Of a DNA stretch of 64,000 nucleotides, positions 23,401 to 35,400 are shown one piece after another. The DNA is from Odontesthes bonariensis (taxonomy: Eukaryota; Chordata; Actinopteri; Atheriniformes; Atherinopsidae). The stretch spans positions 24,512,227-24,576,226 of the forward strand of contig NC_134515.1 of the NCBI RefSeq assembly GCF_027942865.1, written 5' to 3'. A program made the position numbers and the translations under genes. Position 1 is the first letter of the stretch, and the number at the start of each line of letters is the position of its first letter. The notes under the pieces were generated by a model. That model ran no database searches and was not told the DNA's origin. It saw only the letters and a program-made list of their open reading frames with translations.

Positions 23401-26400
23401 AGCTCTTTTGAATATCTCTGTTTTTTAGTAAAGGGGGATCCAAAAGTTATCTTCCTAATCATTTATAGACCACCAAGATACCCAGGAACTTTCTTTGATG
23501 AGTTTGCTGAACTGCTGTCAGTTATCTGCACTGACTATAACTTCTTTATCATAACTGGGGATTTTAACATTCACATGGACAATAACATGGACACTAATGC
23601 CAAAGAACTCTGCTCTCTACTTGACACTTTTGGCCTCCTTCAACATGTGAATGGACCCACACATACTCGAGGCCATACACTGGATCTGGTTATCTCTAAA
23701 GGTGTTGACATTTCTTCTGTTGATATCAAGGACTTGGCGCTCTCTGATCATTTCTGTGTGTTCTCTGACTTACAGTTAACTCCAAACATTCAGTTAACCC
23801 GTGTGTCTGTTAGAAAAAGGTACATAAATGAGAATACCAGTGCTAAGTTTATGGAAGTTATAGCTATGTCATCAACTGCGAGTGCAGAGACAGTTGATGA
23901 ACTCTTAGATAACTTTAACTTGAAACTCTCAAATGTCATGGATACTGTTGCACCTGTTAAAAATAAGATGATCTTGAGCGGAAAGCGAACACCATGGAGG
24001 AACACTATTATGGTAAAGGCCTTGAAAACAGAATGCAGGAAAGCAGAGCGTAAATGGTGAAAAACTAAACTTCAAATTCACCATGACCTCTACAAACAAA
24101 GTCTTTGTAATTTTAACCACGGGTTACTCCGGGCTAGACAGCAACACTTATCTGAAATGATAAATAAGAACATCAACAACACTCGTGCTCTGTTTGCTAT
24201 GGTTAACAAGCTGACAACCCCCCCAAAACAGATAGTTTCAGAACTCTGTTCCACAGAAAAATGCAATGAATTTGCTTGTTTTTTCAATGAAAAAAAAAAA
24301 TCAAATCTATAAGGCTAAATATCAACATAAATGAGCAAAATAATAAAAATGACGCAATCCTTAAAACCACCTAGGAATCAATCAACTATGATGTCAGAAT
24401 TCAATACAGTTGACCAAAAAACCATAGAAGAAACAGTCCAGCATCTTAAACCATCGACATCCTGTCTTGACACAATGCCATCTGACTTCTTTAAAACTAT
24501 TGTAAGCTCTGTCCAAACAGATTTGCAGCAAATAATAAACTGCTCACTTCAATCAGGCACGTTTCCTAAACCCTTAAAAGTAGCTGCCATCAAGCCACTC
24601 CTAAAAAAAAAAAAAAAAGAGAACATTGGATGCTTCCATTTTAACCAACTACAGACCCATCTCAAATCTTCCTTTTATAGCCAAGATTGTTGAGAAAGTG
24701 GTTTTTAAATCAACTCAGTAACTTCTTGAACTCCAGTGGACTCCTTGACAAATTTCAGTCAGGCTTCCAACCTCACCACAGTACAGAAACGGCTCTTATT
24801 AAAGTGTTAAATGACATAAGGTTGAACACTGATTCAGGCAAGGTGTCAGTTCTGGTATTGTTGGATCTCAGTGCTGCATTTGACACTGTGGATCACAGTA
24901 TACTGCTGAACAGGTTGGAAACCTGGGCAGGACTCAGCGGGATAGTCCTAGAATGGTTCAGGTCCTACTTGGAGGAGCGGAGTTATTTTGTGACTATTGG
25001 AAGTAATCAATCTGATCGAGTGGCTATGACATGTGGAGTTCCTCAGGGGTCAGTTCTTGGACCCCTTCTGTTCACTCTATACATGCTGCCTCTGGGTCAA
25101 ATTCTGAACAACTCTAAAGTCAACTACCACAGCTATGCAGATGACACACAGATATATCTCGCACTGTCTCCAGATGACTGCAGTCCTATAGAGTCATTGT
25201 GCGACTGCTTAGAGCAAGTCAAAAAGGGGATGAACCAAAATTTCCTTCAGTTAAATCAAGAAAAAACTGAGGTCATTGTGTTTGGCAACAAAGAGAAGAG
25301 GTTTGCTGTCAGTAAACATCTTGAGTCACTGTCTCTAGAAACTAAAGACCAAGTCCGGAACCTCGGCGTGCTGATAGACTCAGACCTGACCTTCAACAAT
25401 CATATCAAATCAGTCACCAAATCAGCCTTTTCTCAACTTAAGAACATATCCAGAATTAAGAGTTTCATGTCCCAAACAGATCAGGAGAAGCTGATTCATG
25501 CTTTCATCTCCAGCAGACTTGACTACTGTAACGGTCTTCTGACTGGACTCCCCCAAAAGAGTCTCAAACAGCTGCAGCTCATTCAGAACGCTGCAGCCCG
25601 AGATTTAACCAGAACAAAGAGATCACATTACATCACCCCAGTTCTCAAGTCTTTACATTGGCTCCCGGTCAGATACAGAATAGATTTTAAAGTTCTGCTA
25701 CTCGTCTATAAATCACAGAATGGTTTAGGTCCAGAATACATGAATGACATGCTAGCTAAGTATAAACCCAGTAGAGCTCTGAGATCTGCTGACTCAGGTC
25801 AGATAGTGGAGCCCAGAGTTCAAACTAGACACGGTGAAGCAGCTTTTAGCTGTTATGCTGCACACAACTGGAACAAACTACCAGCAGAACTGAAATCAGC
25901 CCCAACTGTAAGCACTTTTAAATCCAGGTTAAAAACATTTCTCTTTCGGTGTGCTTATGGTTGAGTTTATATCTTTCTTTTTCCCATCTTCTTTGATTGC
26001 TTTTAACTGTGTTTTTAATTTTTATTCTATTTATTTATTTTTTCTTTAAATTGCTGCTTTATGCTGTTCTTTTAAATGCCTTGTCTTTATGTAAAGCACA
26101 TTGAGTTGCCTGTGGTATGAAATGCGCTATATAAATAAAGATGCCTTGCCTTACATGCATCGATTACATAAAATCCACAAATCATCAAAAAGTGGCAGAA
26201 TCATTTGGACTGACAAAGTACAGTACATGTAAAACAGGAACTGTACCAGGGAGCGTACCTCTGCATTCATACGATCCATCCGTGTTGTGACAGTAGGTGT
26301 TGGAGGCACAACGAGCCAGCTCTGTGCCGCACTCATCGATGTCTACAAGGCATAAATGGGAGGTCAACATCCATCCGCAGCTTGGCCCGGAATCAATGAG

Positions 26401-29400
26401 ATGTTACCAAATGACCTCTAAAGCCTCACTCACCTACGCACTTGTTGTCATGAAGGATCCAGCCGGGTTTGCAGTCGAGGCATTTATAGTCCTGTGGCCC
26501 TGAGCATTTCTTACACGAGTGGAAACAGGCTAAAATGGATGAGAGCCATAAGTACAGGGAGAGGGTCAGTTTTAGATGAGTGCAAACAGGAAGAAAAATA
26601 CAGGCAGACAGCTGCGCGAGGGTGAGGCACCTGCACATGCTCCTATGCTGTCATTGGAGCTCTTCTCTCTGTAGTAGCCATCCGCACAGCTCTGGCACAG
26701 ATGGCCCGAGTATCCCGGATCACAGACGCACTCTCCATCTCCGAGGCGAGTACCCTCCCCCTCGCATCGGCCCAGACCTCCACACACACCTCCAGGTCCA
26801 GATGGACACTCTACATTGGACAAACATGCAAGTCTCTAAGCCAGAGCTTTGAAATGATGCGTTTTACATTTGAACGCATTCCCACCTTTGCAGGCGGGTC
26901 CAAAGCGTCCGGGCGGACAGCAGAGTCTCAGCTCCTCTATGCACAGCCATTCAAACAGGTCCGGTGCCTCTTGCTGCCTATAAAACAAGCACAGCATACT
27001 GGTCATGGACGAACAAGATCACACAGCTGCAGTCAACACGTTCCTAATTTTAGTTTAAGGGTTATTTACAAGTTGAAAATAAGTAATCCAAATATAAGAC
27101 AGACTACTTATACCCCCTGTCTATCTTCTAAATCCATTCTGAAACAGCAACTTGTGGAGATTTAATGCTTTTACCTGTGGAACCACCACGTCTCCACTTG
27201 GTCCTCTATCTGCTCCAGCAGTCCGTTACATTCAAAATCTGTTTTCTCACAAGCAGCCTCTACTATTTCTAGAAGCCGAGTCTCACTGAAACAATACGAC
27301 AAGAAGAAGAAAAGTAAGATTTTAGTCAAATAACAGAACACACGTTGACCTATGCCACCAAAGATGACATAGCCTCTCTCTTGGCCACCATTCTCTTTAT
27401 TTAAAATAAACTATCCTACGTCATCATTCACTGTTATGGCCCTGGATGGAGTAATTATGGCGATTTACCCCCCCCCCCTTTTTTTTTTCTAAATGCAAAG
27501 TTGGTGCTTCAGTGCCAGACGAGGACTGGCTTCCTCAACTTTTCTGCCCGCCTCCTTAAAGAGCCAATAGCCTTCTGCACCAACCGCTGGCTCACAGCTC
27601 TTGTTTAAAACGCTCCTGGGGTCCGTTTCACGTAGCAGGTTCAACCAACTCTGAGTCTATTCCTGATCTCTGAGTTGATCTACTCTGAGATAGAAAACCC
27701 TGAGTTTTCGGTTCCAGAAACGCTGATTTGAGTGAGGTTAATCAACTCTGAGTAAGTTCACCTTGAGTTTAGCGCGTACACCACAACTTTAAAAAGCCAG
27801 CATCAACGGAGCCCCGATTCGACGAGTCACCTTGGCAACGGGGAAGAGGAGGGGCTACGTTTTTCACCAACCTCGAATTGGAAATCTTAATGCGCTCATA
27901 CGGCGAGTTTCAATACGTTTTTAGACATAAGTGCAACACCGTTGCAGCAGCAAAAGTGTAAGTTTAAATGTAGTCCTTTGCAATCACAATAATATTACAG
28001 GGAAACTGCTTGAATGGTAGCCCATTCATTTATTTCATTTAGGTGCAATCCCGCAGGGGAGAAGCGCACTTGGCAGCAGTTTAAGATGAAATATAAAAAT
28101 ATTGTTCAAACAGGTGAGACCTCGGCATGGAGGTACCTCATTTTGATCATGTTTTACACTGTAAAATAAATATTAAGTGGCTATTTGACTGTGCAGTTAT
28201 TTTATTCCCAACATAATGCTGTTTTCACACACATAAACTATGTCTTCTCATCTATATCATCCATCCATCCATTATCTATACACCGCTGAATCCGTCAGTC
28301 GGGTCGCGGGGGGGCTGGAGCCTATCCCAGCGGTCAATGGGCAAGAGGCGGGGTACACCCTGGACAGGCCGCCAGTCCATCACAGGGCCACACAGAGACA
28401 AACGAGACAAACAACCATACACACTCACAGTCACTCAGAAGGACAATTTAGAGTCATCATCTATATCATGTTCTGTTAAATAATTAAGCCTATTTAAACT
28501 AACACAGATTTCTACTGAGCCAACAGAAAGAAGGCAGATGCCCATAAAACGGGTGGTGGCCACCACCCGAGGGAAGTGGCTGAGGGAATCCACCCCCAAG
28601 ACACGAGTGCCTTTATAAAATATAATAGGCCTATATATGTCTTTTTTAAGCCTATTCATACAAATATTTATTTGTCTTTTATGTCTTTTTTTTTCTTTTG
28701 TCCTGTGGAGGGGGACGTGGTGCATCAGGTGCAGAGGAGAGGTGGAGAGGTGGGAAGAGCTCGGAGGACGGTGGGAGGGGAGATGATTGGCACACCTGTA
28801 CATCGTCGGCTAATCATTCTCCCCTTTATCAGTAGCGTGCTGGTCCAGGCGGGAGAGAGGGGATGAGAGATCGAGGACGGAGCCAAGAGAACGGAGAAGC
28901 AGAAGACGAGCAGAGCAGGAGAGCGGGTGCTCGTCTTACCGTTGGGCTGAGAACCTCGATCAAGAGAGAAACGAATAAAAATCATTGCAAACCAGACAAC
29001 GGGCTCTGCGTGTGTGTTGGGTGAACCCACGGTGGCAAACAGACGTGTCACACTGGCGCCCAACTGATCCCGACACAGGATGTCAGAGCCGGAACAGCCC
29101 GTGCACGCATTGGCAGGAATGCTCACAGAACTCGCCAGGATGGGCCAGGACCAAGCCGCCGCGAGCAGACAACACCTGTCAGCGCTGCACACGCAGGCGG
29201 AGAAGCAGACGCGGCTGCTGGAGGCGATGTTGGCTCGAGCAGGGGCAGGCACACCGGGCCCCTCACTCGCAGGAATGACTGTGCACAGGATGACAGCTGA
29301 GGATGACGCACAGTCATTCCTGGACATGTTCGAGGCAACAGCAACGGCGTGTGGCTGGCCCGCGGCGGAGTGGGCGGTGCGGCTGCTGCCGCTGCTGTCA

Positions 29401-32400
29401 GGGGAGGCGCAGACGGCGGCGCTCTGCCTGCCAGCCTCCAGCCGAGGGCGGTACCGGGACGTGAGGCGGGCTGTCCTGGACCGCCTCGGCTTCTCCAGGG
29501 AGGACCACCGGCGGAGGTTCCGGGAGATAAAGCTGGGGCCCAACGACCGCCCGTTCGTTTTCGCCCAACAGCTGAAAGACGCTGCAACCAGGTGGCTGCA
29601 GCCAGGGGGGTCGGCGGGGGAGGAGCTGATGCTGGAGACGGAGGTCCTGGAGCAGTTCACAGAGGGGCTCCCGAGCGACACCTCGGCCTGGGTGCGGTGC
29701 CATCGCCCGGCGGACCTGGCGACGGCCATCACGCTGGTGGAGGACCACCTGGCCGTCCACTCCCGTAACCAGGCGCCGGTGGTTCGGCCAGAGCCTTTTA
29801 CCCGTCCCACACCGGCACCCCGCAGGAGACCTCCACAGCCACCCGGACCACCGTTCAGCACAGCCACCCGACCCACCCCGCTTCCCCGGTCTAACCAGCC
29901 TTCTCCTTTTCTCCCGCCACAGGGCCAGCGCGCTGCAGACACTGTCCTCAGCCCACAGACGGTCCCTCAAGCGGCAGTGCAGGAGTGCTGGAAGTGCGGA
30001 CGACCCGGGCACTTTCGCCGGGAGTGTCCGCTCATGGAGGTCGGTCAGGTGATCCGGGTCGTCGGCCCTGCAGCACCCTCCGCCGGTCCGGGAGGGACGT
30101 ACAGCGTTCCGGTAAGGATTCAGGGGGGTACACATCAGGCGATGGTGGACTCAGGCTGCATGCAGTCCATGGTTCACCAGAATCTGATTCGGCCCGGGGC
30201 TTTGATGGAGGCGAGCTGGGTGGATATTAAGTGTGTGCATGGGGATATTCACAGATACCCTGTTGCGTCAGTGGAAATTCGATATAAGGGGAAAAAGCAT
30301 AGAGTGAAGGCTGCGGTTAGCTCCCGCCTGGCGCACCCTCTTATTCTGGGTACTGATTGGCCGGGGTTTGATAAGCTAGTGGGGCAGTGTGTGGGGGTGC
30401 GCTCACGACCAACAGGAGTAGTGGATATGTGCGCTGTGCTCAGCGGTGACGCGAGGTTGTCCGACGCTGCAGACGGGGAGGGGGAGCCGGCGGCGCCTCC
30501 ACAGGAGGCTCCGCAGGTTCCCGTGTTTGACTCCATGGAAGATTTTCCACTTGAACAGTCTCGTGATGATACTCTACGCTTTGCCTTTGACCAAGTGATA
30601 CGAATTGATGGTCAGATGGTGCGCCCTGACGCAGCGGTATCATATCCACACTTTTCATTACGGAGGGACAGGTTATACCGAGTGAGTCGTGACACTCAGA
30701 CTGAAGAGATAATTACCCAGTTGCTGGTACCAAAAAGCCGCCGGGAAATGGTTTTCCAGGCGGCTCACTACAACCCGATGGCTGGGCATATGGGGTACGA
30801 AAAAACACTGAACCGGGTAATGGCCCGTTTCTATTGGCCTGGCATTAGAGCGGACGTTCGCCGCTGGTGTGGGTCCTGCGCTGAATGCCAGTTGGTTAAC
30901 CAACCGGCCATCCCGAGAGCGCCGTTGCGCCCGTTACCACTGATCGAGGTCCCGTTTGAACGGATCGGGATGGACCTCATCGGGCCATTTCACCGGAGCA
31001 CACGTGGATACCGATTTGTGTTAATCCTGGTGGATTACGCAACTCGATATCCAGAGGCAGTGCCGCTGCGCACCATCTCCGCAAAGAGTGTGGCGCAAGC
31101 GCTGTTTCAGCTTATCTCCCGAGTCGGGATCCCGAAAGAGATCCTGACTGACCAAGGCACCCAGTTTATGTCACGAACACTGAGGGAACTTTACGGATTA
31201 TTGGGCATCAAGTCTATTCGTACCAGTGTTTATCACCCGCAAACTGACGGCCTCGTCGAGCACCTGAATAAGACTTTGAAGTCCATGGTCCGTAAGTTTG
31301 TGCACGATGATAAGCCAAATTGGGATAAGTGGCTAGATCCTCTGCTGTTTGCAGTGCGCGAGGTTCCCCAGGCCTCCACGGAATTTTCTCCCTTTGAACT
31401 GCTGTTTGGCAGGAAACCACGCGGGGTTTTGGACCTGGTAAAAGAAAGCTGGGAGGAAGGTCCGAGCCCCAGTAAAAATGAAGTTCAGTACGTCCTGGAC
31501 CTGAGAGCAAAACTCCACACACTGGGTCAGTTATCACGTGAGAATTTGCTCCGGGCCCAGGAACGTCAGCAGCGGCTGTACAACAGAGGATCTAGGCTGA
31601 GACAATTTACACCGGGAGATAAAGTGCTTGTATTACTCCCATCTCATAACTCTAAATTACTCGCCAAGTGGCAAGGGCCCTTTGTGGTCACACGGCAAGT
31701 GGGTGACGTTGACTATGAGCTTGTGCGATCTGACAGGGGAGGTGCGACACAGATTTACCACCTCAACCTCCTTAAAGCATGGAGGGAGGCAGAGCCTGTT
31801 TCACTGGTGACGACAATTGCAGAGAGAGATGAGTTGGGGCCTGAGGTGCCAAAATCGACCAATCCCGCCTCGCTCCTTTGTGAGAACCACCTCTCTCCGT
31901 CACAGAAAGCAGATGTAGCCAAGTTGCAGCAGCGGTACGCTGATGTGTTTTCCCCCCTGCCAGGACGCACAAGCCTTATTCAACACCACGTGGAGACTCA
32001 CCCGGGTGTGACAGTGCGTTCACGACCCTATCGGTTGCCTGAACACAAAAGAAAAGTAGTTCAGGCAGAATTGAAGGCCATGTTGGAAATGGGTGTGATA
32101 GAAGAGTCCCACAGCGCCTGGTGTAGTCCCATTGTTCTTGTAGTCAAGAAGGATGGGTCTATTCGGTTCTGTGTGGACTATCGCAAGGTGAATGACGTTT
32201 CACAGTTTGACGCCTATCCTATGCCCCGGGTCGACGAGCTCCTGGATCGCCTTGGCACAGCTCGATTTTTTACGACGCTGGATTTGACCAAGGGGTACTG
32301 GCAGATTCCCCTATCTCCAGAGTCCAAGGAAAAATCGGCCTTCTCCACTCCGTACGGTTTGTACCAATTTGTTACACTTCCGTTCGGGTTGTTCGGGGCC

Positions 32401-35400
32401 CCAGCCACGTTCCAACGCCTCATGGACCGGGTGCTGCGGCCGCACGTTGCATATGCTGCCGCCTACCTGGATGACGTGATCATCCACAGCAACAGCTGGG
32501 CGGAGCATGTGCGGCAGGTGGCCGCGGTGCTCGAGTCACTGAGGCAGGCGGGGCTCACAGCCAACCCGAAGAAGTGTGCAGTTGGACGGAGGGAGGTACG
32601 GTATCTGGGGTACCACTTGGGCGGCGGGCAGGTGCGTCCGCAGGTTGACAAGACAGCAGCGATTACAGCCTGCCCAAGGCCTAAGACAAAAAAGGAGGTG
32701 AGGCGGTTTCTGGGGCTGGCCGGTTACTACCGGCGTTTTATTCCCAACTTCGCCGAGCTGACCAGCCCCTTGACCGACCTCACCCGAAAGGGTGCCTCAG
32801 ATCCGGTCCAGTGGACGGAGCTGTGCCAGGTGTCGCTTGAGAGGGTAAAACAGACCCTCTGTGGGGAGCCTCTTCTTCACACTCCTAATTTCTCTCTCCC
32901 GTTTACTCTGCAGACTGATGCATCGAACAGAGGGCTGGGGGCCGTTCTGTCCCAGCAGGTGCGGGGTGTCGACCGCCCAGTGCTCTACATCAGCAGGAAA
33001 CTGTCCGAGAGGGAGGCCAGGTACAGCACCGTGGAGAAGGAGTGCCTGGCCATCCGGTGGGCGGTCGATGCTCTGCGGTACTACCTGTTGGGACGTCCAT
33101 TCACCCTCTGTTCGGACCATGCTCCCCTCCAGTGGCTCCACCGCATGAAAGATACGAATGGCCGGATCACCCGATGGTATCTGGCCATGCAGCCTTTCAA
33201 ATTTAAGGTGGTCCATAGGCCGGGGACGCAGATGGTCGTGGCCGACTTCCTTTCCCGCTCCCACAAGGAGGGGGGGGGGGGAGTAGGTTAGGCCGGACAG
33301 CTCCCCGGCCTAAGTCGGGCGGTGGAGGTATGTGGAGGGGGGCGTGGTGCATCAGGTGCAGAGGAGAGGTGGAGAGGTGGGAAGAGCTCGGAGGACGGTG
33401 GGAGGGGAGATGATTGGCACACCTGTACATCGTCGGCTAATCATTCTCCCCTTTATCAGTAGCGTGCTGGTCCAGGCGGGAGAGAGGGGATGAGAGATCG
33501 AGGACGGAGCCAAGAGAACGGAGAAGCAGAAGACGAGCAGAGCAGGAGAGCGGGTGCTCGTCTTACCGTTGGGCTGAGAACCTCGATCAAGAGAGAAACG
33601 AATAAAAATCATTGCAAACCAGACAACGGGCTCTGCGTGTGTGTTGGGTGAACCCACGGTGGCAAACAGACGTGTCACATGTCCCAACACATTCTGATGG
33701 TGCCGCTCAAAAAGATAATTGTCTGTCAATGCAAAAATCTATGCGCGGTCTGATAACCATCTCCGACGAATATTTATTTCTCTGCGCAATAATGCTGCAC
33801 CTTCATCCACGGATCGTTGTCAAAGGGATATGTTCGTGAAAAAAGTTGCCTCCTACTGTGCCTAATGGACTTCTAGAAGTAGAAGAACTCGCTCTGCTGA
33901 ATGAATGAATGAGGAAATCAAATGGCGTGTGTGGCTGAAAGAGGGCAGAGACAGAAAGAAACTCAAGGTTTCTTGAATAAAACCTGGTCCCGACCAGGTT
34001 AGGTTCAGAGAGTCTGTTACTCCGGTAACTGACCGTGAGGTTAAGTTACCTCTCTTTGTGAAACAGGCTAGAGTTACCCCTCTTTCTCGGGGTTGAGTTA
34101 CCTCCCTTTGTGAAACGGAAAACTCAGGGTTTCCCTCATTTCAGGGTTAACCTACTCAGAGTTTTCACTAAACCTGCTACGTGAAACGGACCTCTGGAAA
34201 CCTTCCTTTGGTGGCAGCTGTGGCTCTGAGATCAGCGTGCCCTCGGCTCACATTTGGTTTCGACATCTTGTTGTTGATTCTGTGAGCTGGCGTACTCAAA
34301 GCTCAAACTACTTCCTCGTGTTTGTTGTATTTTGGTTCAGTTGGAGACTATGAGGTGTTTTTGACAGTTCTTTTCCTAAGTGATTAGTTAGTCACTCAAG
34401 ATGTTAAGTCAGAGTCCTTTATATTTTAATTTGAGTAGCACCTCCCACCCCCAAGTTCCATTTATTCCAGTTATGTCCCCTGTTGATTTTTTTTTCCAGA
34501 ACAAACCTCCTATTACTCCACTTTAACATCTCTGCATCTTTTATGTTACTTCCTGCTGTCCCTTGCAGAGCTGGGTCGTAACATTTGAACGTAAAAAAAA
34601 AAACCTTTGAAAGGGTATTCAAAGCTGAATCACATTCTTCAGGATGACTAATAATACAAATTTAACAAAAATAAATAAATAAATAAATAAATAAAGAGAG
34701 CAGAAACAGTCCAATAATCACATTACTCGACTGGTAGGTGCATCTTTAAAGCACACCACGTCCTACCTCCGAGCATACTTGGCCAGCTTCTCCTCTTCCC
34801 ATGCAGTGTTGCCTCCTCCAAAGTTCTTGTTGGCTGTTCTCTCCAAGCCCTACAGAAGAGGGAATTTTAGAGGCCATATGTATGAAAAGAAAAGGTAAAA
34901 AAAATTTTTTTTTTAAAACGCTGCTCAAAATAGGAAAACTGATGGTTGACCAATTTAAATGCAGTACCTTAATAAAATTCTCTGTGAGTTTTCGGCAGGT
35001 CTGGCATGGCGCTGTCTGGACTTTCATCACAGAAAGCTCAGAGAGAAGAACCAGCGCAGGCAGGGAAGGCCAGGCCCACCACATGGTCCTTAGGATGACA
35101 AGAAGACGGATGGATACAAACACATTTAGAGGTGCAAAGGAACTAAATGCATTCATTTGATCCCTTTACGCATCTACTGTTTTGAAGTTTTAGTTTTCGC
35201 TTGGGCATTTCCATATTGCAGTTTCTACTCAGATAAAATTATTAGACTCCAGCAACTGATTACTTTTAAGATGAAAATGTAAACAACGTGCTCCAGACGT
35301 CTGACAAAAAGCCGTGTTTGGTCGGGGTCACATATCAGATGTAGCGTATGTGACGGGAAATGATTAACTTCTAACATGGATTTGCAAGATTTAAGGACCT

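Larger units (their letters stand above)
28704..33679 (+). mobile_element. Ty3/Gypsy-class LTR retrotransposon, Gmr1-type (integrase before RT), near intact
   Basis: Two 349-bp direct LTRs (28704-29052 and 33331-33679) begin TGTGGAGG and end GTGTCACA. They differ at one base that I can see (A at 28715 versus G at 33342). A perfect 5-bp target duplication, TGTCC, flanks the element (28699-28703, 33680-33684). A primer-binding site follows the 5' LTR after one base, and one uninterrupted 1403-codon gag-pol frame fills the interior. The insertion is antisense to creld1 and interrupts the older Harbinger-like transposon. The domain order gag-PR-INT-RT-RH is the Ty1/copia order in a Ty3-like element, as described for the Gmr1 group of deuterostomes. 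Confidence 0.95.
27619..34193. mobile_element. Harbinger-like DNA transposon, split by later insertions
   Basis: The ends are inverted repeats: GGTCCGTTTCACGTAGCAGG starting at 27620, and its exact complement ending at 34192. A 3-bp CTG flanks both sides (27616-27618 and 34194-34196) if the element is read one base longer at each end, consistent with a 3-bp target duplication. Inside lie a Myb/SANT-like ORF remnant on plus and a HARBI1-type transposase remnant on minus, the two-gene layout of PIF/Harbinger elements. Removing the 4.98-kb LTR insertion leaves about 1.6 kb. It sits in the largest creld1 intron. Confidence 0.75.

Noticed and set aside
28725-29942. 405-codon minus-strand open frame over the 5' LTR and gag
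   Set aside because: It is antisense to the gag-pol frame in GC-rich sequence, has no domain, and the same C-terminal piece recurs in the other LTR. A shadow frame.
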